Below, in pieces: positions 1-7,616 of a DNA stretch of 12,454 nucleotides. The notes under the pieces were generated by a model. That model was not told the DNA's origin, did not search any database, and saw nothing but the letters and a program-made list of their open reading frames with translations. This DNA comes from CALKYB01 sp964510575 (GTDB lineage Bacteria > Bdellovibrionota_C > UBA2361 > SZUA-149 > CALKYB01): contig CAZECN010000055.1 in assembly GCA_964510575.1 (NCBI GenBank), positions 1 to 12,454 of the forward strand. Direction: 5' to 3'. Made by a program: the position numbers and the translations under genes. Each line of letters begins with the position of its first letter. The first letter of the stretch is position 1.

Positions 1-2
1 GT

Positions 3-1652
3 GGTATAGTTGTTCCTCGTTCTAGTAATAGAAAAGATACTGAAAGTCGGGAGTCCAGTTCAGAAAACCTTGAAAAGAATATTGAAGGAGCGAAAAAAGA
101 CTTAGAGTCTAATGCCCGAAATCGCGAAGCTGCTAGGGATGAACTAGCTGCTAGTAAATTGAAGGAAGAGACTTATCGAGAATCGCAGATTAAAGCAGAC
201 TCTGAAACCACATCAAAAACTACACCAAAGAGTTCAGATGATCTTAGTGAGGAACAGCTGAACTCTATGGCTGAGCAAGTCAAGGCTTATAAAGACCTTA
301 AGAGTGAGGTGCAAACTAGTCCAGAGTGGACGGCAGTCTTGAATCGTGCAGATCAGAGAATTGCTGGGCAGCGACAGGTCGAGCCGACCACGAAGTCTTC
401 CGGGCAAGTTTTTTCACGAACTAGTCCAGACTCGTCTTCGAGTATTCTTTCAAAATTTATTCAGTCTCGGCCTCAGAAACAGCAAACGGCAGATGAAGCT
501 TTTGATACCAAGGCGGCTCAGCATGAGGCAGAACTCAAACAACAAACTGATCCGGACTGGGAGCAGCACCAAGCAGAGCAGAAACAATGGCAGGCTAGGG
601 GAGACGCTGAAGAAGCTCGGATAAAAGAAGAAAGTGATAAACTTCTACAAGAAAAGATTGAGGAAGAGTTGCGAGCTGAGACCCAGAGATTGGAAGCTGA
701 GACAGCAAGATTAAAGCTAGAGCATGAAATAGCTGTTACTAAGCAGAAACTGGCTGATGAGGCTTATCAAGAACAACAAAGATTAATCAATACTGGGCCC
801 TACACCAGAGAGGGAGCCCAAAAAGCCCAAGTGGTAGGAAAACCAACCTTAAGTCCCAATCATCCAACAAGAAGAGTTCGACAGGTAGTAGCGAAGCCAG
901 AGCCAGCAAGAACAATTGAACAAGAAAACATCAGAGTTTCTCGAAGTAATTCCCTTCAGACAGTCCCTCAGCAATCGAACCCAATAGAGAGTATTCGTCC
1001 TTCGGAACTTTCTGGTCTTGAACGCCGAGCAGCAGCAAATCAGGCTAAGCGTAATCAAGAAGCCAAGGAGCAATCGGAGCGAGAGATTCCAGAAGTTTAT
1101 ACAAGAGAAGCCAAGCCAGAGACTCCAGCCCCAAATTATACGAATGAAGCAAACACAGGAGTTCTGGTAGGTGAACCAACTTTAACCTCTCGTCACCCAA
1201 GAAGACCAGTCAGACCGCAAGCAGTCAGGAATGTAGACTTTGATAAACAACTTGTTTTGCCTTCCCGTCCTACCAATAATCCTAGAACAAGATTCGGCTC
1301 CCGACCGGTTGCTACTCGACAGACCCAGAATTCCACTACTCCAAGAACGGCTAGACTACTTGGGAGACCTAGTAATAGAAATGCTACTTCACGCCAGATC
1401 AACCAATTAACAAAAATGTCAGAGAATCTTAAACCAGAGCTAGGTCAAAAGGCTCAGGAAAAACTAGAGAGAGTGATCAAGAAGGAAAGAAACTTTGAGA
1501 CGCTCGAAAAGTTCTTTGCCGTTTACGACCATCCAAATCTTGGGGAGCTAGGAAGGAGAGATGCGGTGATAAGTCTCAACGAAGCTGCCGATAATGATAA
1601 AGGACAGCTAATGTCTGCTATAAAGAAATGGATGAAGGAAGGAGACTTTTAA
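3..1652 (+). CDS. Large hydrophilic coiled-coil protein, 3' part only (5' end outside window)
   Basis: I do not recognise this protein. The frame is open from position 3 without a stop, so about 549 C-terminal residues are visible and the true start lies upstream; a TTG at 159 could be called as a start, but the 52 codons before it read as the same Glu/Lys/Arg-rich protein. Numbering from that TTG, residues about 110-215 are an almost pure Glu/Lys/Gln/Ala helix, probably a coiled coil. Residues 225-242 and 336-353 repeat one motif (VxGxPTLx, then HPxRxVR), each preceded by a YTRE box. The Pro/Arg/Asn-rich middle looks disordered. The last 80 residues form a small helical domain (ETLEKFFAVYDHP, then KGQLMSAIKKWMKEGDF). 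No membrane segment is visible. Scaffold, surface or secreted roles are all possible; no function is assigned. Confidence 0.85.
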   Translation, partial: GIVVPRSSNRKDTESRESSSENLEKNIEGAKKDLESNARNREAARDELAASKLKEETYRESQIKADSETTSKTTPKSSDDLSEEQLNSMAEQVKAYKDLKSEVQTSPEWTAVLNRADQRIAGQRQVEPTTKSSGQVFSRTSPDSSSSILSKFIQSRPQKQQTADEAFDTKAAQHEAELKQQTDPDWEQHQAEQKQWQARGDAEEARIKEESDKLLQEKIEEELRAETQRLEAETARLKLEHEIAVTKQKLADEAYQEQQRLINTGPYTREGAQKAQVVGKPTLSPNHPTRRVRQVVAKPEPARTIEQENIRVSRSNSLQTVPQQSNPIESIRPSELSGLERRAAANQAKRNQEAKEQSEREIPEVYTREAKPETPAPNYTNEANTGVLVGEPTLTSRHPRRPVRPQAVRNVDFDKQLVLPSRPTNNPRTRFGSRPVATRQTQNSTTPRTARLLGRPSNRNATSRQINQLTKMSENLKPELGQKAQEKLERVIKKERNFETLEKFFAVYDHPNLGELGRRDAVISLNEAADNDKGQLMSAIKKWMKEGDF

Positions 1653-1672
1653 GCCACAAAAGATTTAGCAAG

Positions 1673-1696
1673 ATCAAACCAAGCTTGTAGTTTGAT
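1673..1696. repeat. Inverted repeat after the first gene
   Basis: Perfect 7-bp arms (ATCAAAC and its complement) flank a 10-nt loop, 20 bp after the stop codon at 1650-1652. It could act as a 3' end hairpin for the upstream mRNA, but no T-run follows, so intrinsic termination is not shown. Confidence 0.35.
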
Positions 1697-1753
1697 TAAG
1701 AGGGGAAAGGCAAGTTTAACAACCTGGCCTTCCGTCTCTTACCCACCGGAGTG

Positions 1754-2014
1754 TTAGTTCAGAGGGTGTCTCCGTTGTCGTCCCGTTTGATCAAAGTAAT
1801 CCATCCGAAATGGATAATACTTACTTTCACAAATTGGAGGACCGAGGTTTTTTCGCTTTCTTTCTTCAACGTACAAAGCAACAATTGCTTTGCTGTCTTC
1901 AAAAGATAGTTCCAAAACTTCGTGTTCGGAGATGAGTCCATTAGTTAAAGCCCAATGGATAGCATGTTCAGATATAGTCATAAGCGTCAGAGACCCTATA
2001 AGAATGACCACCAT
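1754..2014 (-). CDS. Possible small protein of unknown function
   Basis: An 86-residue frame with an ATG at 2014. The first 12 residues are hydrophobic (MVVILIGSLTLM), followed by a charged, globular-looking sequence with EVLELSFEDSKAIVALYVEERKRK and an aromatic C-terminal part (YYPFRMDYFDQTGRQRR). The N-terminus is too short for a convincing signal peptide, and a later start is possible. Only a weak purine stretch precedes the ATG. The frame is convergent with the large gene ending at 1652 and divergent from the DUF1800 gene. The composition looks protein-like rather than like a shadow, and no other gene competes for this stretch. I recognise no family. Confidence 0.45.
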   Translation of the reverse strand: MVVILIGSLTLMTISEHAIHWALTNGLISEHEVLELSFEDSKAIVALYVEERKRKNLGPPICESKYYPFRMDYFDQTGRQRRHPLN

Positions 2015-2064
2015 TCTTTTCAGGGATTCTCTCTCTTTAATATTCGCTTATAAACTCGTAAGAA

Positions 2065-2087
2065 TTTGATTCAGGGTTCGAATCAAA
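2065..2087. repeat. Perfect 8-bp inverted repeat
   Basis: The arms TTTGATTC and GAATCAAA are separated by AGGGTTC. The repeat lies 51 bp upstream of the small minus-strand ORF start and could be an operator or a leader hairpin. The GGTTCGAATC core looks like a tRNA T-loop, but no tRNA surrounds it. Confidence 0.5.
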
Positions 2088-2116
2088 GAAACGTGACTCA
2101 CAGAACTTCAGAAAAG

Positions 2117-2147
2117 ATCTAAGATACAAAAGTTTTGAATCTTAGAT
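2117..2147. repeat. 31-bp near-perfect palindrome
   Basis: Fifteen-base arms around a single central G (2132) have only one mismatch (2126 against 2138). The outer arms are ATCTAAGAT and ATCTTAGAT, and the inner part is CAAAA/TTTTG. No T-run follows on either strand, so it is more likely a protein-binding or cruciform site than a terminator. Confidence 0.55.
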
Positions 2148-2387
2148 ATGAAACCTCGACACTAATTTTTCAGACTATCTCCACCTATTTTCATTCGACT
2201 TCGAGAGCTCTGAAATTTAACCTAGATAATTGCCTTTCTACCCAGTAATATAACTACTATATTGATAGGAATAGTCAATAGGATGTAGAAAATTAGGATA
2301 GGAAGTTTGGAGGAATAATTTTTATATTTGTTCTAGGAGAATCCACCATATTGCCTTAAGTAATCGTCTCATCTGTCGATATCTAAT

Positions 2388-2408
2388 TTAGGGAATGTCA
2401 TTCCCTAA
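2388..2408. promoter_or_regulatory. Perfect 21-bp palindrome, candidate operator of the DUF1800 operon
   Basis: The 10-bp arm TTAGGGAATG is followed by a single T and then by its exact complement. It ends 26 bp before the ATG at 2435, where a repressor or a leader hairpin could control the operon. A matching regulator is not visible in the window. Confidence 0.5.
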
Positions 2409-2434
2409 GTGATGACTACTTACTGGGCAAAAAT

Positions 2435-5377
2435 ATGAGAGTTGAAGGATCTTTGGTGGTTAAATGTTCGAAATGGCTAAGCTTTGCTGTTTTGTTTTCA
2501 TTTATAACATCTCTCAACGCTGCTGCTCAAACTGTCTCTTATCCCGCCGATGGCATTTACAACGGATTTCTAAATCAAACTAATATTCTTGAATGTGACA
2601 ATAATAATGCAGCCGTTGTAAGAGGAACTTTAAGTCTCTTTGATGGAAGCGGCGTTAATGTTGCTGAGACTGGTTTTATTCTTGAACCAGCAGGAAGTGT
2701 TCATATTATACTGAATGACCTTGCTCAGATAACTGACCGCTATGGAACCTATTCGATAAACTTAGACGGGGAAGAAGAGCTAGGTTTGAGAGTAAGCTGT
2801 CGTACAGTGTTCTATCGACCTGCACCTGAAGGAAGTGAAAAGCAGTATGACTTCGCTTACGTAATTCCAGTTAATAATTCTATTCAGGGACCAACCAGCG
2901 GAATTTTTAATTCTCTAAACCCTGGACTAGACAGAAGTCCGGTGCACAACTGGCTTAGCGTAGTAAATAGTTCTGAATCATCTTTCAGTGCCATAGTTAG
3001 TATTTTTGATGGTAACGGCCAGGTTCTTGAAGAAAGACAAATTGATGGCCTTTCTCCAAGAGGTCGAATCGATATTCCATTAGGACATCCTTCTGGAGAA
3101 ACCTCCGGTCTTTATCAAATAACTCCGCAGAACGAGAGCCAGGACTATAAGGCCCTATTAGTTCGGTATGGTCCTCATTCTAGTCCAGGACGCTTCAGCT
3201 TTGCTTTTCCACTCAATGCTGCCTCCGGCAGTTGCTCAATTGGTAAGCTTTTCGCTTCTACAATGGCAAGTAACTTTACTCAAAACTGGCTTGAGCTTGC
3301 CAATCCATCCTCTGAACCCGCTTCCGTAGGGGTGACAGTTAAAGACAGGTTTGGCGGAATTCTAAGCTCTGAGACGGTAACTATTGAGTCAATGCGTCAG
3401 CGTCATATCTACCTCAATGCGATTATTGACCCAGACGGTCTCGGAAACGTTGGAACCATTGAAATCGAGTGTTCTGACCCAGACTTTCAGCTTTTGGCTC
3501 AAACCACCTATTACGGATCTAATGATGCAATAGGTAATTCTTGGGCCTATGCCGTTCAGGGAGAAGCAGGACAGGCCGCTGGTGATGGAAGCCAACTGTC
3601 TTTGCCGATGAATACATTTCTTGGAATGAGCAATTGGATCAAAGTTGCTGAAGAGTATGGTGAAGCAGCAAATCTAGACTTCATGCTTTTTGATTCACAA
3701 GGAGTGATGCGCTCCTTCAACTCAGAGTATTTACCAGCTACTGGAAGCTTGGATTTCGATGTTCACTCCAAGGTGGCTCCTAATATTGTCGGTAGTGCCG
3801 TCGTGCAGCCAGGAGAAGAAGGGCTAGTTTCGGGCCATGTGCTTCGAACCCTTCCTGCTTATGATGGTAGTATTGGCTCGATTGTCTATATACCGGCTAG
3901 TATCCAGCCTTTTAGCGATGATTTTTCTTCACCGACACAGTTTTCAGGACATCCTCAGTCTTTGGCTCCGTATCGAGATTACCTTTTCGATGGAGAAATT
4001 AGTCATTTACTGACCAGAGTTTCTTTTGGTGCATCTTTGACTGAACGTGCAACTGTTAGAAATCTTGGGCTAGCTGCTCAAGTCTCCTCTTTTCTAAATG
4101 CTCCATTAAACCCATCTCTCAATACATTTATTGCTGATGCCGAGGATGTTCAGTGGAATGAGCCGAAGGTGGCTTGGATGAGAATGATGATTGAATCCAA
4201 TAACCCACTTCAAGAAAAGATGGCTCTCATTTGGCATGATTTGTTTGCAACTTCTTGCAGGGCTTCAAACGGGAACGAGCGTTGTCGTGATCACGTTGAG
4301 GTTCTGAGAAGAAATGCCTTAGGGAATTTTAGAAACCTAGCTCAAGAAATTACAATCGATCATACAATGCTCCGCTGGTTAAATGGAGATAGGAACACAG
4401 CAGAAGCTCCGGATGAAAACTATTCCAGAGAGTTCTGGGAACTATTTACCCTTGGTGAGGCAAGTCTTCATCAAGGCCCTGTTAGGCTCTATAACAACCA
4501 AGACATCACAGAGTCTTCTCGATCCTTTACAGGTTGGAGAACTTGGTCGCCTGATGGTTTGCCAGTAGTTTTTGAAGATAGATTTTACGACTTCGGTGAA
4601 AAAGTAGTCTGGGAAGGTACCCCTTATGAGGTTAGGGGAGTTTTCAACCAAGAGGACATGGTTAACTTGACCCTCGATATTAGGCCTGAAGCTTCTGAGT
4701 GGATTGCTAAAAGAATGTTTTCTGCCTTAGTTCACGATCACCCTGACTCAACAGTTGTAGCTCAGCTTGCTAGAGAAATTCGGGATAACAACTGGGATAT
4801 TAAGCCGGCGCTAAGAATGATACTTCAGTCCCAAGCTTTCTTTTCTGAAGATGCTCGAGGTTCAAGAGTAAAAGACGCGGCCACTTATTTAGTGGGATTT
4901 ATCAGGACTACCGGAATACCTTATGACCATGAGCGCTACTCTTGGCGTTTTACCCATCAGTTTCTAGGTTTTGAACCTACTAGGCCGGAAAGTGTAAATG
5001 GGTGGCCAATAAACAAATATCAAGGTGCATCCAAGTCTGCGTATTTTCTAAGTTGGCTAACAGGTTATTCAAACTTAATTAATACTCATCTAAATGATCT
5101 GACAGGAGAGGATTCAGAATTTGACTTGCTCAATTTGATTCCATCTTCAAGAATCAACCCTACGGCTGATACAGTTGTCGACGAGCTTGTTGCTTTGATG
5201 TCAGTTGAGCTTACAGCTGATGAGAGAGCCCAGCTAGTCCAGTATGTTGCCACTGATAGGAAATACAATGGCGAAGATCAAGAGATGGACTTGGTTGGCA
5301 ATGCAGAGGGGCTTAGAACCAAAGTGACTGGTGTCGTTTGGCTTCTTTCTCAGCATCGAAACTACTTAACTTTTTAG
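2435..5377 (+). CDS. Exported DUF1800 protein with four N-terminal beta-type modules
   Basis: A 980-residue protein. Residues 1-31 form a Sec signal peptide (basic SKW, then a hydrophobic core, AAA before QTV). Residues about 37-147, 152-261, 266-376 and 380-489 look like four diverged copies of a ~110-residue beta-rich module, each with an NWL/NWI or similar segment followed by a 'xFDxxGxx' strand pair. Residues about 520-975 match the DUF1800 family: HLLTRVSFG, ALIWHDLFATS, NYSREFWELFTLGE, SFTGWRTW. The biochemical role of DUF1800 is unknown; such genes are usually paired with DUF1501, as here. The start is uncertain: the ATG at 2435 has no good ribosome site, whereas GAAGGA at 2444-2449 is well placed for a GTG at 2456 (or TTG at 2453), which would give a shorter, more typical signal peptide. 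I infer a periplasmic or surface location. Confidence 0.9.
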   Translation: MRVEGSLVVKCSKWLSFAVLFSFITSLNAAAQTVSYPADGIYNGFLNQTNILECDNNNAAVVRGTLSLFDGSGVNVAETGFILEPAGSVHIILNDLAQITDRYGTYSINLDGEEELGLRVSCRTVFYRPAPEGSEKQYDFAYVIPVNNSIQGPTSGIFNSLNPGLDRSPVHNWLSVVNSSESSFSAIVSIFDGNGQVLEERQIDGLSPRGRIDIPLGHPSGETSGLYQITPQNESQDYKALLVRYGPHSSPGRFSFAFPLNAASGSCSIGKLFASTMASNFTQNWLELANPSSEPASVGVTVKDRFGGILSSETVTIESMRQRHIYLNAIIDPDGLGNVGTIEIECSDPDFQLLAQTTYYGSNDAIGNSWAYAVQGEAGQAAGDGSQLSLPMNTFLGMSNWIKVAEEYGEAANLDFMLFDSQGVMRSFNSEYLPATGSLDFDVHSKVAPNIVGSAVVQPGEEGLVSGHVLRTLPAYDGSIGSIVYIPASIQPFSDDFSSPTQFSGHPQSLAPYRDYLFDGEISHLLTRVSFGASLTERATVRNLGLAAQVSSFLNAPLNPSLNTFIADAEDVQWNEPKVAWMRMMIESNNPLQEKMALIWHDLFATSCRASNGNERCRDHVEVLRRNALGNFRNLAQEITIDHTMLRWLNGDRNTAEAPDENYSREFWELFTLGEASLHQGPVRLYNNQDITESSRSFTGWRTWSPDGLPVVFEDRFYDFGEKVVWEGTPYEVRGVFNQEDMVNLTLDIRPEASEWIAKRMFSALVHDHPDSTVVAQLAREIRDNNWDIKPALRMILQSQAFFSEDARGSRVKDAATYLVGFIRTTGIPYDHERYSWRFTHQFLGFEPTRPESVNGWPINKYQGASKSAYFLSWLTGYSNLINTHLNDLTGEDSEFDLLNLIPSSRINPTADTVVDELVALMSVELTADERAQLVQYVATDRKYNGEDQEMDLVGNAEGLRTKVTGVVWLLSQHRNYLTF

Positions 5378-5381
5378 GAGG
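5376..5381 (+). promoter_or_regulatory. Strong ribosome binding site overlapping the DUF1800 stop codon
   Basis: AGGAGG begins inside the TAG stop (5375-5377) of the upstream gene and lies 5 nt before the ATG at 5387. This implies translational coupling of the DUF1800 and DUF1501 genes and is the strongest Shine-Dalgarno in the window. Confidence 0.85.
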
Positions 5382-5386
5382 AAAAA

Positions 5387-6655
5387 ATGCTAACTAGAAG
5401 AAATTTCCTGAAAGGCTTACTAGCAGCTGGTGCCGGAGCTTGTTGTAACGCGGCTTTTGGTCCACTTGGTTCAAGGTATGCGATGGCTCAGTCGTCTGGT
5501 GGGGCCGGTAACAGTTTAATCATGTTTAACCAGTTTGGTGGTTGTGACCCTCTTAACAGTTTTGCGATTCCCTATACTGTTGGTGATTACTATACAAGGC
5601 GTCCCAGCATAGCTATTCCTCAGAATGTATTACTTCCGGTTGCAGATGGTTCAGTTGGCTTTCACCCGGCTTTACCTAATCTGAAGAGAATATTCGATGA
5701 GGGGGATGTTTGTGTCGTCAGAGGCATAGGAGATCCTAAAGGAACTCGCTCTCACTTTACCAGTCAGGATATCTTTAGCCGAGGTATGACTGAAGATAGA
5801 AACAATGATGGTAGGGGTTGGTTAGGAAGATTGGGCGACCTGTATTTTGCTGAGCAAAGGTTTAACACCCTTGGTATTGGCGTAGGTGGTCAACTTGATT
5901 TTGCTCATAACCGTGAAAACAACGTTCCTTTGGTTTTGCATAGTTTAGAAAACTTTCGCTACGAAAATTCCTATGTGAGAGGTCTCAGCTGGAATGGTGA
6001 AAACGAACTTAGAAGAGAAACGCTAAACAGCTTTACTGGGCTTCCTGGCTCAGGATCTACCGAAATCAAGGATAAGGTTGATAGTGCTCATGTAGTCACT
6101 CAGGATGCTGTAGGGCTTATTCAAAGTGCTTTTGAGGGTTTTACCCCAACTGGAGTGTACGGAGATGACAATGCCGCAAGATTTTTCAAAGAAGTGGCGA
6201 CAACTTTAAACCATGGCTTTCAAACTAAGGTTTACTATGGAGGACTGGGAGGTTGGGATAATCACGCTGATCAAGGTGGTGTCGAAGGAACTCAAGCAGG
6301 ACTTTTAGCGGCATTAGATGGAGCAATTGGAGCCTTTGAAGTCGATGCCAAGTTGCTTGGTTGGTGGGATAGAGTGGCTATTTGTATTTTTACTGAGTTC
6401 GGCCGCAAAACTTTTGAAAACGGTTCAGCGGGTACTGACCATGGTTGGGGTTCCGCTATGATTGTTTTGGGAGGCGCCGTAAAAGGAGGGCTTCGAGGCC
6501 CAGCAACTACTGCGGCGCATTTCCAAGAAGAATGGCTTCCGCAGCAAATAGATTTTAGAAATCCTTTCAGTGAAATGATTACTTGGTTAGGCTTTGACCC
6601 GAACCCAGTTTTTCCAGAGAGCTATACAAGAGATAATCTAGGGCTCTTTGCTTAG
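5387..6655 (+). CDS. Tat-exported DUF1501 protein
   Basis: A 422-residue protein of the DUF1501 family. It starts with a twin-arginine signal (TRRNFLKG at residues 3-10, a hydrophobic alanine/glycine stretch, cleavage probably near AMA-QS at 34), so it should be exported folded. Family landmarks in order: FGGCDPLNSF near 49, HPALPNLKRIFDEGDVCVV near 93, HFTSQDIFSRG near 123, GRGWLGRLGDLY near 142, GWDNHADQ at 289-296, TEFGR near 336, and GTDHGWG at 349-355. The His/Asp clusters are those that relate DUF1501 to the alkaline phosphatase/sulfatase superfamily; an actual substrate is not known. It begins 9 bp after the DUF1800 gene and is surely cotranscribed with it. The length is normal for the family. 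Confidence 0.93.
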   Translation: MLTRRNFLKGLLAAGAGACCNAAFGPLGSRYAMAQSSGGAGNSLIMFNQFGGCDPLNSFAIPYTVGDYYTRRPSIAIPQNVLLPVADGSVGFHPALPNLKRIFDEGDVCVVRGIGDPKGTRSHFTSQDIFSRGMTEDRNNDGRGWLGRLGDLYFAEQRFNTLGIGVGGQLDFAHNRENNVPLVLHSLENFRYENSYVRGLSWNGENELRRETLNSFTGLPGSGSTEIKDKVDSAHVVTQDAVGLIQSAFEGFTPTGVYGDDNAARFFKEVATTLNHGFQTKVYYGGLGGWDNHADQGGVEGTQAGLLAALDGAIGAFEVDAKLLGWWDRVAICIFTEFGRKTFENGSAGTDHGWGSAMIVLGGAVKGGLRGPATTAAHFQEEWLPQQIDFRNPFSEMITWLGFDPNPVFPESYTRDNLGLFA

Positions 6656-6676
6656 GTCTTTCTGACAAGTTCTTTG

Positions 6677-7135
6677 CTACTTTGGGAGAATGATTGGTCC
6701 TAGGCCAAGATCCTTAAATGTATCACGTCCGTGAATATTTAGAAGTTTTCTAAAATCATCCTCAGTCCTGTATTTTCTAAAAGCTTGGTCCTTAAGTGTT
6801 TGGTCTATTAAGTCTGGAGACTTTGAATAGGCATTGTGTAGAGCTTCGGTTGTGTCCGAGAAGTTTCCGTCTTGGGCTGTTGCCCGAGCTTGCTCGTAAA
6901 ACTTAGCTGCTTCAGGAGTCACAATAGGCTCTTTGCTGTCTTTTTCAATTTCTTCGACAGCCTGTTTAATGGCAAGATCTCTTTGCAGCTCTTCGTTCGA
7001 CTTTTGGGGAGGGGTAGCTGGCTCGGTTTTTTCCGGCTCAGAGCTTGGAGCTACTACTTCAACTTCGCTATCGTTAGAGAAGAACAAAAAGAATACAAGA
7101 GCTAAAACTGCACCAATAGGAATAAGAATTTTCAT
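6677..7135 (-). CDS. Membrane-anchored periplasmic protein of unknown function
   Basis: A 152-residue protein. Residues 4-20 form one hydrophobic helix, probably an uncleaved anchor. A Pro/Glu/Lys-rich, Ser-containing linker (about 22-48) leads to a helical, charged region and a C-terminal domain (about 75-152) with YEQARATAQDGNFSDTTEALHNAY, a pattern that resembles a TPR-like helical pair followed by a 'DxxFRKLL' helix. I recognise no specific family. The gene converges on the DUF1501 gene with a 21-bp gap and no clear terminator. It is divergent from the Cys-rich lipoprotein gene. The ATG at 7135 has no clear Shine-Dalgarno, but the anchor helix right after it supports this start. Confidence 0.75.
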   Translation of the reverse strand: MKILIPIGAVLALVFFLFFSNDSEVEVVAPSSEPEKTEPATPPQKSNEELQRDLAIKQAVEEIEKDSKEPIVTPEAAKFYEQARATAQDGNFSDTTEALHNAYSKSPDLIDQTLKDQAFRKYRTEDDFRKLLNIHGRDTFKDLGLGPIILPK

Positions 7136-7159
7136 TTGTTAAGTATCTATCAACAGGGA

Positions 7160-7178
7160 TTTTTAGCCTAGCTAAAAA
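7160..7178. promoter_or_regulatory. Perfect palindrome in a divergent promoter region
   Basis: The 8-bp arms TTTTTAGC and GCTAAAAA are separated by CTA. The site lies 25 bp upstream of the minus-strand gene and 112 bp upstream of the lipoprotein gene. A dimeric regulator acting on one or both genes is plausible; on either strand it could also fold as a weak hairpin. Confidence 0.45.
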
Positions 7179-7290
7179 GTTATTCAGCCATACAGAACCC
7201 AGAAGGATATAAGTTTTCTATTTGCTTGGGCTGAATGGACTCTGTAGTCTCTCTCTATAGTACTCAACTTCCTTTGGAGGATTAATTTCA

Positions 7291-7551
7291 ATGCGTAGAA
7301 ATATTTTTTTAGTTGTAGTTTTAGCCCTGACATTATTCGTAACTGGTTGCTCCAGTCATGGAAGCAAAAGCCACCACGGACACGGATACGACAAAAGCCA
7401 ATGTAGTGCTGGTGGGTGCAAGTCAAGCTGTGGGGGAGAGAAGAAATCTTCTTGTGGAAAAAAAGGATCCTGTGGAAGTCAGTCAGGGTCTTGCGGTGCC
7501 AAGAAGTATGAGGACAAGGTAGGAAAAAGTTCTTGCGGTCACGGACACTAA
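7291..7551 (+). CDS. Small Cys/His-rich lipoprotein, putative metal-binding
   Basis: An 86-residue protein. The N-terminus is a lipoprotein signal (RRN, hydrophobic core, lipobox FVTGC with the acylated Cys at 20). The mature part is low-complexity Gly/Ser/Lys with seven more cysteines (38, 43, 47, 55, 61, 68, 82), mostly in repeated SCG units, and histidines at 23, 28, 29, 31, 84 and 86. GGAGG at 7276-7280, 10 nt before the ATG, supports the start. Clustered HHGHG and SCG units suggest soft-metal or copper/zinc binding, or disulfide cross-linking at the cell envelope; this is inference only and no family is recognised. A strong hairpin follows the stop codon, so it is probably monocistronic. 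Confidence 0.85.
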   Translation: MRRNIFLVVVLALTLFVTGCSSHGSKSHHGHGYDKSQCSAGGCKSSCGGEKKSSCGKKGSCGSQSGSCGAKKYEDKVGKSSCGHGH

Positions 7552-7562
7552 TCCTACTCAAC

Positions 7563-7610
7563 CTAGCACTACCAACTGGCTGAAGAGTGCCAGTTGGGGT
7601 GCTAGTTTCT
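7563..7610. terminator. Long hairpin between convergent lipoprotein and cellulase genes
   Basis: CTAGCAC pairs with GTGCTAG (7 bp), a small TA/G internal loop follows, then CCAACTGGC pairs with GCCAGTTGG (9 bp) around an 8-nt loop. TTTCT follows on the plus strand, so it best serves the lipoprotein transcript. The minus-strand side has no T-run, although the hairpin could still protect the 3' end of the cellulase mRNA. Confidence 0.7.
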
Positions 7611-7616
7611 ATCGCC

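Larger units (their letters stand above)
2015..2434. other. Intergenic region with three palindromes, upstream of the DUF1800 operon
   Basis: This is 420 bp of AT-rich DNA with no supportable gene. It must hold the promoter of the DUF1800/DUF1501 operon and perhaps of the small minus-strand ORF. Besides the three inverted repeats listed separately, it has several short ATAGGA repeats around 2267-2312. No confident -35/-10 pair was found. Confidence 0.6.

Noticed and set aside
2117..2147. Intrinsic terminator
   Set aside because: No T-run on either strand and no gene end close by.
7184..7561. Minus-strand ORF of 125 residues opposite the lipoprotein
   Set aside because: It is the antisense shadow of a lipoprotein gene with a clear ribosome site and lipobox.
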